From: a virus
Length of the DNA stretch: 24,124 nucleotides
Direction: 5' to 3' (one strand)
Virus record (IMG/VR): IMGVR_UViG_3300042569_001383
Location: 1 to 24,124 of that record
Positions 18,017 to 24,124 of the stretch are shown here, one piece after another. Position 1 is the first letter of the stretch. Each line of letters starts with the position of its first letter. Below the pieces are notes generated by a model. That model was not told the origin of the DNA. It worked only from the letters and a program-made list of their open reading frames with translations, and did no database searches. The position numbers were made by a program, and so were the translations under genes.

Positions 18017-18580
18017 TTATTTAATGATTGTGATGTGACCGTGTATAGATATGCGTTCATCTGAATTTAAAATGCCAAAGTTTATATACCAGATATATAC
18101 TCCATCCGATACCATTTTGCCATTGTACGTGCCATCCCATGTAGCTGCAGAATCAAAACTTTGCCAAATTACGTTGCCCCATCGATTCACAACAATTAAA
18201 TTGAAATCCATGGCATCGAACGCGCCATTAAACACCGGACCCCATGTTGTATTGAATTCATCGCCATTCGGTGTAAAAGTATTTGGAACCCAATATACCA
18301 AATCATCACACTCTTTCACAGTTACCGTAATGGTTTGTGGAGATCCTGGACAATTGTTTGCCACAGGTGTCGCTGACAATGTATACACGCCTGGAGTGTC
18401 CCATGTAATGTTTACGGAGTTTCCATAATAATACTGCGAATTTAACTCCCATTCAATAGTACTAGCAATGTTTGATTGTGTTGAATATGTGTATGTTGCT
18501 GTATCATCGCATAATTCTACCGTCTGTTGCGAGAATAGCCATAATGGCATCCATATTAATATGTACGTGATGAACCGCAT
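18017..18580 (-). CDS. Secreted protein with T9SS type B (gliding-motility) sorting domain
   Basis: From the ATG at 18580, the 187-residue product has a signal peptide (MRFITYILIWMPLWLFSQQ; cleavage before QQ fits the Q-rule). A PKD-like beta domain follows (about 24-90). The C-terminal domain matches the type B sorting signal: VPNTFTPNGDEFN (98-110), DFNLIVVNRWGNVIWQS (125-141), WDGTYNGKMVSDGVYIWYI (148-166) and a terminal IHGHITIIK. In Bacteroidota this domain directs outer-membrane export by T9SS. The ATG overlaps the upstream stop as TAATG; a longer in-frame start only adds antisense-like residues. Confidence 0.88.
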   Translation of the reverse strand: MRFITYILIWMPLWLFSQQTVELCDDTATYTYSTQSNIASTIEWELNSQYYYGNSVNITWDTPGVYTLSATPVANNCPGSPQTITVTVKECDDLVYWVPNTFTPNGDEFNTTWGPVFNGAFDAMDFNLIVVNRWGNVIWQSFDSAATWDGTYNGKMVSDGVYIWYINFGILNSDERISIHGHITIIK

Positions 18581-19134
18581 TAGTTGTGTTGTATTGGGGT
18601 TAATACTGGTATTGAATTTACTTGAACGTTGCTGGTTGTGGTGAATGTACAACCACTTTGCGTGTATGTATATGTTACGATGCTATTAGATACACCCGGA
18701 CAATATTGTGTACCTGACACTCCAACACCAGACCAAGCACCTCCAATTGGCGTGGCTGTTAATGCAACACATGGATCATTTGCACAAAATGGGCCTATAG
18801 GTACAATTGTGGGAGTGACTTGATATATTAATACATTGAGTGTAACTGGCGCTGATACGCATCCAATGGCATTAGTAAATGATACAGATACTGCATTGTT
18901 AATTAATCCTGCGGGACATGCTGACCAATTAACTGATATGCTAGTTGTTCCTTGACCCGCAACTAATGTTGCACATGTAGGTATTGTCCATGTATACGTT
19001 CCTGCCCCTACCGATGGTATTGTGTATGTGGATAACGTGTTGGTTTGATAGCATACGGTATCCGGATTTGTTGTTAGTTGTGACCAAGCCATGCTTGATA
19101 TTAACATTGCGGCAATAAATAATAAACGTTTCAT
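18580..19134 (-). CDS. Secreted beta-rich protein, Ig/PKD-like repeats
   Basis: The 184-residue product starts with a signal peptide (MKRLLFIAAMLISSMAWSQ, ending SQ). Thr/Val/Cys-rich strands follow that resemble the PKD-like repeats of Bacteroidota surface proteins (TYTWTIPTCATLVAGQG, AVSVSFTNAIGCVSAPVTLN, GAWSGVGVSGTQYCPG). It ends PVLTPIQHN, close to the PVLGVISHN end of the upstream protein, but has no T9SS domain itself. A clear Shine-Dalgarno (AAAGGAG) precedes it. It probably acts with the sorting-domain protein encoded next. Confidence 0.8.
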   Translation of the reverse strand: MKRLLFIAAMLISSMAWSQLTTNPDTVCYQTNTLSTYTIPSVGAGTYTWTIPTCATLVAGQGTTSISVNWSACPAGLINNAVSVSFTNAIGCVSAPVTLNVLIYQVTPTIVPIGPFCANDPCVALTATPIGGAWSGVGVSGTQYCPGVSNSIVTYTYTQSGCTFTTTSNVQVNSIPVLTPIQHN

Positions 19135-19143
19135 AGTTCTCCT

Positions 19144-19740
19144 TTAATTGTGACTGATAACTCCTAGTACTGGTGTTGATGCATTAATGGTGCCGTTAAA
19201 CACGGTTAATGCATTTACAGCATCACATGAGTTGCTAGTATAACTTCCCCATAATCCATCTGGACCGGCAGTAACTTGAATCAATAAACTTTGAGGTGTG
19301 CATGCATTTGCTACAGTTAATGTTACACAAAAAGTCCATGTACATGAACCAGAATCGCCAAAATCGTTGCCTGGATTGCCATCTGTAGTTAAATCAAAAA
19401 AGTATCCTGGGCCTACTGTTACAATGGGAGTTGTGGTTGATGTAACGGAAGTACGCCATACCCATTGCCCTCCGGAACCATTTCCTCCACAATTAGCAGG
19501 AGCAGTTTGTGGTGCAACCGATGCCCACCCAGCGCCCAATGTTAAATCGAATCCTTCTATCCAATTGGTTCCTGCCTGCGAATACCCTGTCATGGTATAA
19601 CACATTGTTACTGTTTGTCCTGGTAAATAAGTTCCAGCTGTTGCTTGAGGTGTCAATGTAAATGATTGCGTTCCGGCACATTGCGATACTGCGTAATTGC
19701 ATAACATTAAACATACTATTAATAACCATTTCATATACAT
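19144..19740 (-). CDS. Secreted beta-rich protein, first of a three-gene cassette
   Basis: The 198-residue product has a signal peptide (MKWLLIVCLMLCNYAVSQ; Met1 or Met3 may be the start). A Gly/Thr/Cys-rich beta domain follows, with QSFTLTPQATAGTYLPGQ, TVTMCYTMTGYSQAG, NWIEGFDLTLGAGW and FDLTTDGNPGNDFGDSGS. The pattern (expected-accretion of 'TVTMCYT', 'CTWTFCVTLTV') is that of N-terminal domains of large Bacteroidota cell-surface proteins with C-terminal T9SS signals. Here the domain is a separate gene. It ends PVLGVISHN, like its neighbour. Nine bases separate it from the next gene. Confidence 0.8.
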   Translation of the reverse strand: MYMKWLLIVCLMLCNYAVSQCAGTQSFTLTPQATAGTYLPGQTVTMCYTMTGYSQAGTNWIEGFDLTLGAGWASVAPQTAPANCGGNGSGGQWVWRTSVTSTTTPIVTVGPGYFFDLTTDGNPGNDFGDSGSCTWTFCVTLTVANACTPQSLLIQVTAGPDGLWGSYTSNSCDAVNALTVFNGTINASTPVLGVISHN

Positions 19741-19745
19741 AAATA

Positions 19746-20075
19746 TTATTCCACAATTTTTTCTACATATGTACAGGTTTCACCAGCATCGAACCCCTTT
19801 TCCAATAACAATGGTAACGATGCAGGCTTGCACCACGCATACACTAAATAGCCCCGGAATTTAGATTGTACGTAGTCCCAACGTGCATCCCACAACATTC
19901 GAAAGATTCCTTTACGGCGATGGTCTTCATGTACCCACGCATCCAGGAATTTGATTTTTTCATTTTCTTCTCGTTCCATGTAGATGTGTCCTACAATGTC
20001 TCCGTTCACCATGGCGATCCATGTCTCGAGACGTTGAGCATTGCTCTTAAGATGTATTATTTTAATGTCTTCCAT
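19746..20075 (-). CDS. GNAT-family acetyltransferase
   Basis: The 109-residue protein begins MEDIKIIHLKSNAQRLETWI. It shows the GNAT core: GDIVGHIYM strand, FLDAWVHEDHRRKGIFRMLW (motif A with RRKGI at 53-57 for acetyl-CoA binding), and the C-terminal VYAWCKPASLPLLLEKGFD, the usual 'N/C-x-x-A-x-x-L-Y-x-K-x-G-F' helix. The substrate is unknown. It is short but complete. Its ATG overlaps the stop of the upstream gene (TAATG). Confidence 0.85.
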   Translation of the reverse strand: MEDIKIIHLKSNAQRLETWIAMVNGDIVGHIYMEREENEKIKFLDAWVHEDHRRKGIFRMLWDARWDYVQSKFRGYLVYAWCKPASLPLLLEKGFDAGETCTYVEKIVE

Positions 20076-20470
20076 TATTTTAAATTTTCTTTAACAAAAT
20101 CATCATAAGGTTTATTAATCTTGTCCAATGCATCTGCTATCATTCTTAATTCGTATGACGCCCACGATCCGCCTTGTTCATTCATCCAAAAATGATAGTA
20201 ACCATCTACATCCATTGAGAACGCGCCTAAGCATGCCATGTTTGGTTTGAAAAATACTAGATATCTGAATTTTCCTTCTGGTTTCAATATGATGTTGTCA
20301 TCTTCCTCGTAATTGTAGGCACCATCCGGGCCTATTTGAAAATCATCTGGAACAAATGTTTCAAATTTTTTGTTGAATATGTTATGTAACCAAAAATCAT
20401 AGGTTACGTGTTCTGCAGGTAGTTGACTGTCTTTAAGGTAATTTTGGTACTGTGTTTGTAATGTTGCCAT
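20075..20470 (-). CDS. Hypothetical protein, 131 aa
   Basis: The product begins MATLQTQYQNYLKDSQLPAE. It contains HVTYDFWLHNIF, then a beta-rich part (KFRYLVFFKPNMACLGAFSM, DVDGYYHFWMNEQGG) and a helical end. It looks like a soluble alpha/beta phage protein; no family is recognised. It lies between thymidylate synthase and the acetyltransferase with minimal spacing. Confidence 0.75.
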   Translation of the reverse strand: MATLQTQYQNYLKDSQLPAEHVTYDFWLHNIFNKKFETFVPDDFQIGPDGAYNYEEDDNIILKPEGKFRYLVFFKPNMACLGAFSMDVDGYYHFWMNEQGGSWASYELRMIADALDKINKPYDDFVKENLK

Positions 20471-20473
20471 GGC

Positions 20474-21649
20474 TTAATTTGATAAAGGTGCTTTTATGCT
20501 TGGGTGTGATTGATAATTTGCTAATTGTATGTCTTCTTCAAGTAAACATCGACAAAAATTATCATCAGTAAAATTATTAAATACTGCCGATGCATCAATA
20601 GCTCCAATTCCACATTCACCTGATTCTGTTGGCCAAAATTCTGTGTTGATGTTTAAGGTTGGTAACGGATATGGTTCTCTACCAATCTGTTCTTTTGCTT
20701 GTTCAATGTGATTCAAATACAAATGCGTATCACCTAAATTACCAATTAATTCATCTGGAACCATATTCACTGCTTTTGCTATTATTCCCAATAATAATCC
20801 ATAAGATGCAATATTGAATGGTAACCCTAAGAATGTATCTACTGAACGTTGATTCCACATTAAAGAGATTGCTCTGGTTGGGATATTTCTTGGTGAATTT
20901 TTAAGAGCTTCTAATATTTCTTTCTTTTTTTTACCTTGGCAAGACAACTGCCAAATTAAAGCTGCGCTATTCCCATGTGTGTTTTCAATTGACTTAAACG
21001 CTAATTCTAATCTTTCTTCTAAACTCAACTCTCTTGTATAAACTTGAAATCCAAAGTGACAAGGAGGAAGAACCATTTGATCTAATTCACCTACATTCCA
21101 AGCATTAACCATTAATCGTCTTGAGTCTGGGTTTGTTTTAAGGTCGTTGATTAGGTTCGCAATTTGGTCTATTTGATTCCAAGTAATTATCCTCGTTCCA
21201 TTTTCATCCTTCTCACCAATCATTCCATCCTGTCCTCTCCAATTTCTCCACTGCTTACCATAAATTGGTCCTAACTCACCCCACTTTTCAGCAAACTCAT
21301 CATCTGTTTTGATTTTTTCTATAAACTCTTGATAAGTACACCCTTGAATAAGTTTCCGTGATTGTTTTTCACAGTAGTTCTTATAAGCATCACCATCCCA
21401 AATATGACAATCATTATCTACAAGGAATTTGATGTTTGTATCTCCTCGTAGGAACCATAACAATTCTGTTGTGATTGTTTTGAATGGCATCTTCTTTGTT
21501 GTGAGCAAAGGAAACCCTTCTGACATCTTGTGTCTTATCTGTCTTCCAAAAACAGATAGTGTTCCTGTTCCAGTACGATCTTGCTTCTTGACTCCGTTGT
21601 CTAGGATATCTTGGAGCAATGCTGTGTATTGTTTATCTAACGTGTTCAT
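20474..21649 (-). CDS. thyA: Thymidylate synthase (ThyA) with insertions
   Basis: It converts dUMP to dTMP with methylene-tetrahydrofolate. Conserved blocks: RTGTGT (25-30), FGRQIRHKMSEGFPLLTTKK, ELLWFLRGDTN, GPIYGKQWRNW, DSRRLMVNAWN (175-185), the nucleophile in LPPCHFGFQVY (C197), RSVDTFLGLPFNIASYGLL (268-286) and GDTHLYLNH (306-314). At 391 residues it is about 125 longer than the E. coli enzyme. The extra sequence lies mainly around 86-125 and in a helical segment (about 207-263) just after the catalytic Cys block; such insertions are seen in some protists and phages. A phage copy supplies dTTP for replication. Confidence 0.97.
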   Translation of the reverse strand: MNTLDKQYTALLQDILDNGVKKQDRTGTGTLSVFGRQIRHKMSEGFPLLTTKKMPFKTITTELLWFLRGDTNIKFLVDNDCHIWDGDAYKNYCEKQSRKLIQGCTYQEFIEKIKTDDEFAEKWGELGPIYGKQWRNWRGQDGMIGEKDENGTRIITWNQIDQIANLINDLKTNPDSRRLMVNAWNVGELDQMVLPPCHFGFQVYTRELSLEERLELAFKSIENTHGNSAALIWQLSCQGKKKKEILEALKNSPRNIPTRAISLMWNQRSVDTFLGLPFNIASYGLLLGIIAKAVNMVPDELIGNLGDTHLYLNHIEQAKEQIGREPYPLPTLNINTEFWPTESGECGIGAIDASAVFNNFTDDNFCRCLLEEDIQLANYQSHPSIKAPLSN

Positions 21650-21773
21650 CTACTATAATTTTAATTTTACCTAATGAGAACATATCAACTACTAGTGCAC
21701 ATTCTTTCATATTTTTACATCCACTTAAATCTACTCGTACGATGCGTCTCTTCTGTTTACTTTGTTTGCTCAT
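21633..21773 (-). CDS. Small basic hypothetical protein, 46 aa
   Basis: The ORF encodes MSKQSKQKRRIVRVDLSGCK, then NMKECALVVDMFSLGKIKII and VDEHVR. The basic start and two short strands could suit a nucleic-acid or protein-binding peptide. Its ATG follows the upstream TAA by one base, and it overlaps the thyA start by 17 bases. No family is recognised. Confidence 0.6.
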   Translation of the reverse strand: MSKQSKQKRRIVRVDLSGCKNMKECALVVDMFSLGKIKIIVDEHVR

Positions 21774-21774
21774 A

Positions 21775-22089
21775 TTATTTTGTTCCTAATGTTGGTTTTA
21801 ATGTGAAATCAACCCAAACTCTGCAAACAATTAATTCTAATCCAACCATATATGTGTTTACGGTGTTGTTGGTTGAGAATGTTTCCGAAACGACCATTTT
21901 TCCATCTTTATTTCGTTTACTGGCACCAACAACTTTACTTCGTTTGGCCCATATACCTAACCGGAACGTTGTTCTGAGTTTGTGGGCTTCATAGTTAGAA
22001 CTCAGAACGCCGTCTTTTGCACCTGGTTCCCATCTATGACGTAATACCCATGTTGCTCGGAAAGGGCCAATCTTTGTTCTTGCTATCAT
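21775..22089 (-). CDS. Hypothetical basic beta-rich protein, 104 aa
   Basis: The product begins MIARTKIGPFRATWVLRHRW. It contains LRTTFRLGIWAKRSKVVGAS, KRNKDGKMVVSETF and NTYMVGLELIVCRVWVDFTL. Alternating basic and hydrophobic residues suggest a small beta-barrel, perhaps nucleic-acid binding. The family is unknown. Confidence 0.75.
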   Translation of the reverse strand: MIARTKIGPFRATWVLRHRWEPGAKDGVLSSNYEAHKLRTTFRLGIWAKRSKVVGASKRNKDGKMVVSETFSTNNTVNTYMVGLELIVCRVWVDFTLKPTLGTK

Positions 22090-22093
22090 AATT

Positions 22094-22420
22094 TTATTTA
22101 ATTAAGTCTAACCAATCTGTATCTGCCGGCATAATATTTACCGGAATATCATTTTCAACCCCACGTGCAATAATAGTATTCAACATGTTTTCTGAATATG
22201 ATGTTGCAATTCCATATGCCGTTTTCCAACATACATATACAGATCCAGAATAACCAATAAAATTATAATATTCTCCGGCATCTTCAACACTTTTAATACC
22301 GCTATTGATTTGCCAAGAATCTCCATCTAAATAACCACCTGCCCAAGACGCAAAGACTTTGTAAATTGGATCTGTGTTTCCAATTCGAATCACAACCCAT
22401 TTATCTGTTTTCGTTTCCAT
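22094..22420 (-). CDS. Conserved phage hypothetical protein, 108 aa
   Basis: The product begins METKTDKWVVIRIGNTDPIY. It carries the block KVFASWAGGYLDGDSWQINS followed by YNFIGYSGSVYVCWKTAYGI, which I recognise from small phage proteins of Bacteroidota (FASWxGGYLDGDSW, GYSGSVYxC). No catalytic function is known. A downstream helix (NMLNTIIAR) closes the domain. Confidence 0.8.
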   Translation of the reverse strand: METKTDKWVVIRIGNTDPIYKVFASWAGGYLDGDSWQINSGIKSVEDAGEYYNFIGYSGSVYVCWKTAYGIATSYSENMLNTIIARGVENDIPVNIMPADTDWLDLIK

Positions 22421-22425
22421 GTTTA

Positions 22426-22680
22426 TTAGTTTAAAAACATTGATTGATATTTTTCGCTTTTTTGCAACACAACATAAAATTCATTAATTGACATTGCTCT
22501 AACGCTAGGTTCATCTGGAACATCAATTACGAATTCTAAATCTGCTTTGTCAATTGTTTTCAGATATTGTATGTAGTTATCATATGCTGATATCGTTTCC
22601 TCATCATGAATTACAATCTTTACTGGTGTCGGTAAAACTTGATTCATACCAACGCCTAAATTAACTTCGAATATTTTCAT
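22426..22680 (-). CDS. Hypothetical protein, 84 aa
   Basis: The product MKIFEVNLGVGMNQVLPTPV is followed by KIVIHDEETISAYDNYIQYL and ends RAMSINEFYVVLQKSEKY. It looks alpha/beta and acidic; no family is recognised. It is the first gene of the long unit containing thyA and starts only 11 bases after a -10 box, so its mRNA is practically leaderless. Confidence 0.75.
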   Translation of the reverse strand: MKIFEVNLGVGMNQVLPTPVKIVIHDEETISAYDNYIQYLKTIDKADLEFVIDVPDEPSVRAMSINEFYVVLQKSEKYQSMFLN

Positions 22681-22691
22681 TTTTTTATTTT

Positions 22692-22720
22692 ATTATAAGA
22701 AATTTAATTCAAATTACCAA
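22692..22720 (-). promoter_or_regulatory. Phage promoter, TTGGTA-N17-TATAAT
   Basis: The -10 is at 22692-22697 and the -35 variant TTGGTA at 22715-22720, with a 17-bp spacer. The -35 encodes the final Trp and stop of the upstream gene. The AACGG block is absent. Confidence 0.65.
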
Positions 22721-23058
22721 GTGTCAATCTCAGTTAAATCCAACATAGTATTGGCTAATGAACTATAAACTGTGACTACAACACCAACAGCATTCGGACT
22801 AAATGTATATTCATATTCGCCGTATGATCCATAGATTGCTTTGATATGTTCTTGCCACTCGTTGAATTTTTTTGCTTGAGACATGGATAATCCATATGTT
22901 TTTTCGTAAACAAAGTTACCGTAATCTGAATTTGTTTTCCATGTTTCAAACATACGTTGCGTCCATTCAGGTCCAGCATCATGAGTTAATCCATCTTCAA
23001 ATTCTACGTGAGTGTTAGACAATATGAATGATGTCCAATTTAATAACCAATGTTCCAT
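22714..23058 (-). CDS. Hypothetical protein, 114 aa
   Basis: The product begins MEHWLLNWTSFILSNTHVEF. It contains GNFVYEKTYGLSMSQAKKFN, EWQEHIKAIYGSYGEYEYTF and ends in strands (GVVVTVYSSLANTMLDLTEI). It is soluble and aromatic-rich, with no recognisable family. Its stop overlaps the promoter of the next unit. Confidence 0.75.
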   Translation of the reverse strand: MEHWLLNWTSFILSNTHVEFEDGLTHDAGPEWTQRMFETWKTNSDYGNFVYEKTYGLSMSQAKKFNEWQEHIKAIYGSYGEYEYTFSPNAVGVVVTVYSSLANTMLDLTEIDTW

Positions 23059-23060
23059 AA

Positions 23061-23453
23061 TTAGTTTTGTTTTCGTTTTTCATACTCAGCATCACATAAA
23101 GTTGCGTGCCAACCTAAATCAGTACGTAGTTTGCCAGGCGTACCTGTTACTTCGCAAATTTCATAGCTATCGTGTTCTGCTTTGCGAATTCTATCAAATA
23201 CCGCATCGGTTGCGCCATTGATATAAAATCGTAATCCGCCAAACTTTTCTTTTACTTGGCAAGTTTGTCTATCCCAACCCAATGCAATTAGGTCTTCAAT
23301 TAATTCTTTTAAAAGTGGAAACCAACCTGTTTCGCACTCAAAGATACCAGAACTAGTAATTGGTTCTCGGTCTGTATAGTAACCATGTTGCAACCCTCCT
23401 ATAGATTCAAGGAAGTTGTCCATTTCTACTCGTGTCATTGTGAGTTTACTCAT
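23061..23453 (-). CDS. Conserved phage protein with possible zinc-ribbon end
   Basis: The 130-residue product contains GWFPLLKELIEDLIALGWDR, then QVKEKFGGLRFYINGATDAV, EICEVTGTPGKLRTDLGW and ATLCDAEYEKRK. I recognise the LKxLIEDLIALGW...QVKEKFGGLRFYI family from many phages; the C-terminal part often has two CxxC knuckles. Here only single Cys remain (EICEVTG, TLCDAEY), so metal binding is doubtful. The role is unknown. Confidence 0.82.
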   Translation of the reverse strand: MSKLTMTRVEMDNFLESIGGLQHGYYTDREPITSSGIFECETGWFPLLKELIEDLIALGWDRQTCQVKEKFGGLRFYINGATDAVFDRIRKAEHDSYEICEVTGTPGKLRTDLGWHATLCDAEYEKRKQN

Positions 23454-23904
23454 TTTTTAAACGGTTAATTAAATAGCTTAGTACTGCAAATTCAGATTCA
23501 TGAAACCCAAATTGTTTAACGCCACAATCGCTACTGATAACGACATCATAACCTTCACCATTAGTCCATTCCGTAACCTCGATAAAATCATGTTCTTTAT
23601 GCCATATGGTTTGCAGTGTAGAAAATACGGACTTGCGTTGTTTGATTTCAGTTTTACCAACGTAATATTTTTCAGCATACTCAGCATCACTTAAAGTTTC
23701 ATCTTCAACAACTGCGAGTTGTTCTCGTATATTTTTAATATTGAAAATTCCACCTGGTAACTGGTCTTTTGTAAGTACCGGAGTACTGTCTTCATAAAAC
23801 TCAGCATATGGTTCATTTGTAAACCAAACCTCGGTAGAAGTCCGACGAGCAATTTCTATTAACTTGCCGGACTTGTTGCGTACATAATAAATTGTCTCTT
23901 CCAT
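23446..23904 (-). CDS. Hypothetical phage protein, 152 aa
   Basis: The product begins MEETIYYVRNKSGKLIEIAR. An acidic middle (EDETLSDAEYAEKYYVG) precedes a C-terminal module (TIWHKEHDFIEVTEWTNGEG, YDVVISSDCGVKQFGFHESE). That module (HDFIEVTEWTNGEGYDV) looks like a shared phage domain, but I cannot name it. It is the first gene after a consensus promoter and overlaps the next gene by eight bases. Confidence 0.78.
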   Translation of the reverse strand: MEETIYYVRNKSGKLIEIARRTSTEVWFTNEPYAEFYEDSTPVLTKDQLPGGIFNIKNIREQLAVVEDETLSDAEYAEKYYVGKTEIKQRKSVFSTLQTIWHKEHDFIEVTEWTNGEGYDVVISSDCGVKQFGFHESEFAVLSYLINRLKNE

Positions 23905-23918
23905 CTTATTTTTTCATT

Positions 23919-23951
23919 ATAATATGAAATTTAATTGGAGATTCCAACCTT
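23919..23951 (-). promoter_or_regulatory. Phage promoter, TTGGAA-N17-TATTAT
   Basis: The -10 variant TATTAT is at 23919-23924 and the -35 at 23942-23947, with a 17-bp spacer and AAGG upstream overlapping the RNA ligase stop. Confidence 0.65.
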
Positions 23952-24124
23952 AATGTGAATCGCCTACATTATTTTTTTCGCCATAAATCAAATAATCTGG
24001 ATTGATTACTTTGGCTACTTGACGACGACTACCACTTAATTCTTTGATTACGATGCCTTCGTGTGGTACTTTGGTGCCTTCAATGAAATTCTTGAAAGTG
24101 AATTGGTCTTGTACTTCTTGTGAC
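23950..24124 (-). CDS. Probable RNA ligase, C-terminal part (start beyond right edge)
   Basis: Fifty-seven residues are visible, read from the window edge: FKNFIEGTKVPHEGIVIKEL, then GSRRQVAKVINPDYLIYGEK and NNVGDSH. EGIVIK fits nucleotidyltransferase motif IV and the AKVINPDYL segment fits motif V with its Lys, the arrangement of phage RNA ligases (Rnl2-like or related). These enzymes seal nicks in RNA through an adenylate intermediate. The catalytic KxDG motif lies outside the window. Its presence fits the other RNA-repair candidates and the tRNA array. Confidence 0.65.
   Translation of the reverse strand, partial: SQEVQDQFTFKNFIEGTKVPHEGIVIKELSGSRRQVAKVINPDYLIYGEKNNVGDSH

Noticed and set aside
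1-24124. CRISPR array, insertion sequence or integrase attachment site
   Set aside because: No regularly spaced identical repeats, no transposase or integrase motifs, and no terminal inverted repeats were seen. The tRNA genes show no flanking direct repeat typical of integration.

Overview
The window is a gene-dense piece of a large double-stranded DNA phage that most likely infects a member of the Bacteroidota. Every gene I can support reads on the minus strand. Most are small conserved phage hypotheticals packed with stop/start overlaps (ATGA, TAATG, TAAGATG). The host guess rests on a protein with a C-terminal type IX secretion (T9SS type B, gliding-motility type) sorting domain, on three signal peptides whose predicted cleavage leaves an N-terminal Gln (the Bacteroidetes 'Q-rule'), and on A-rich leaders that mostly lack a Shine-Dalgarno sequence. 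The phage call rests on two homing endonucleases inside a tRNA array, a phage-style thymidylate synthase and many phage-typical small proteins.

Layout, in the direction of transcription (right to left): (i) 24124-22714, the C-terminal end of a probable RNA ligase, then small hypotheticals. (ii) 22680-17586, hypotheticals, thymidylate synthase, a GNAT acetyltransferase, three consecutive secreted proteins (the last with the T9SS domain) and an acyl-CoA thioesterase. (iii) 17517-12812, a short ORF, a strong intrinsic terminator, then 25 tRNA genes plus one aberrant class-II tRNA-like gene. The 25 cover all 20 amino acids. A GIY-YIG endonuclease, an EDxHD endonuclease and a 47-codon ORF sit among them. 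(iv) 12790-10064, an AAA+ ATPase and phage proteins. (v) 9741-10007, a gene-free stretch with nested complementary segments that looks like an undescribed structured RNA. (vi) 9686-7633, a metallophosphoesterase, an RNA-repair type HAD phosphatase, a small lipoprotein, a membrane peptide and a membrane-anchored coiled-coil protein. (vii) 7570-1, hypotheticals, an RSH/MESH1-like HD hydrolase, a protein with primase-like motifs, a second metallophosphoesterase, a two-helix membrane protein next to a secreted double-psi beta-barrel protein, and a cyclic-phosphate-processing receiver-domain protein.

Twelve near-identical promoters, TTGGA-type -35 and TATAAT-type -10 with exactly 17 bp between them, usually preceded by AACGG, divide the window into transcription units. 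Several -10 boxes lie so close to the ATG that the transcripts should be nearly leaderless.

Taken together, the window suggests a translation-takeover and RNA-maintenance module: a full tRNA set, enzymes expected to repair or process RNA ends (RNA ligase, HAD-SAK, cREC, metallophosphoesterases) and a possible alarmone hydrolase. A separate three-gene secretion cassette appears designed to use the host's type IX export machinery.
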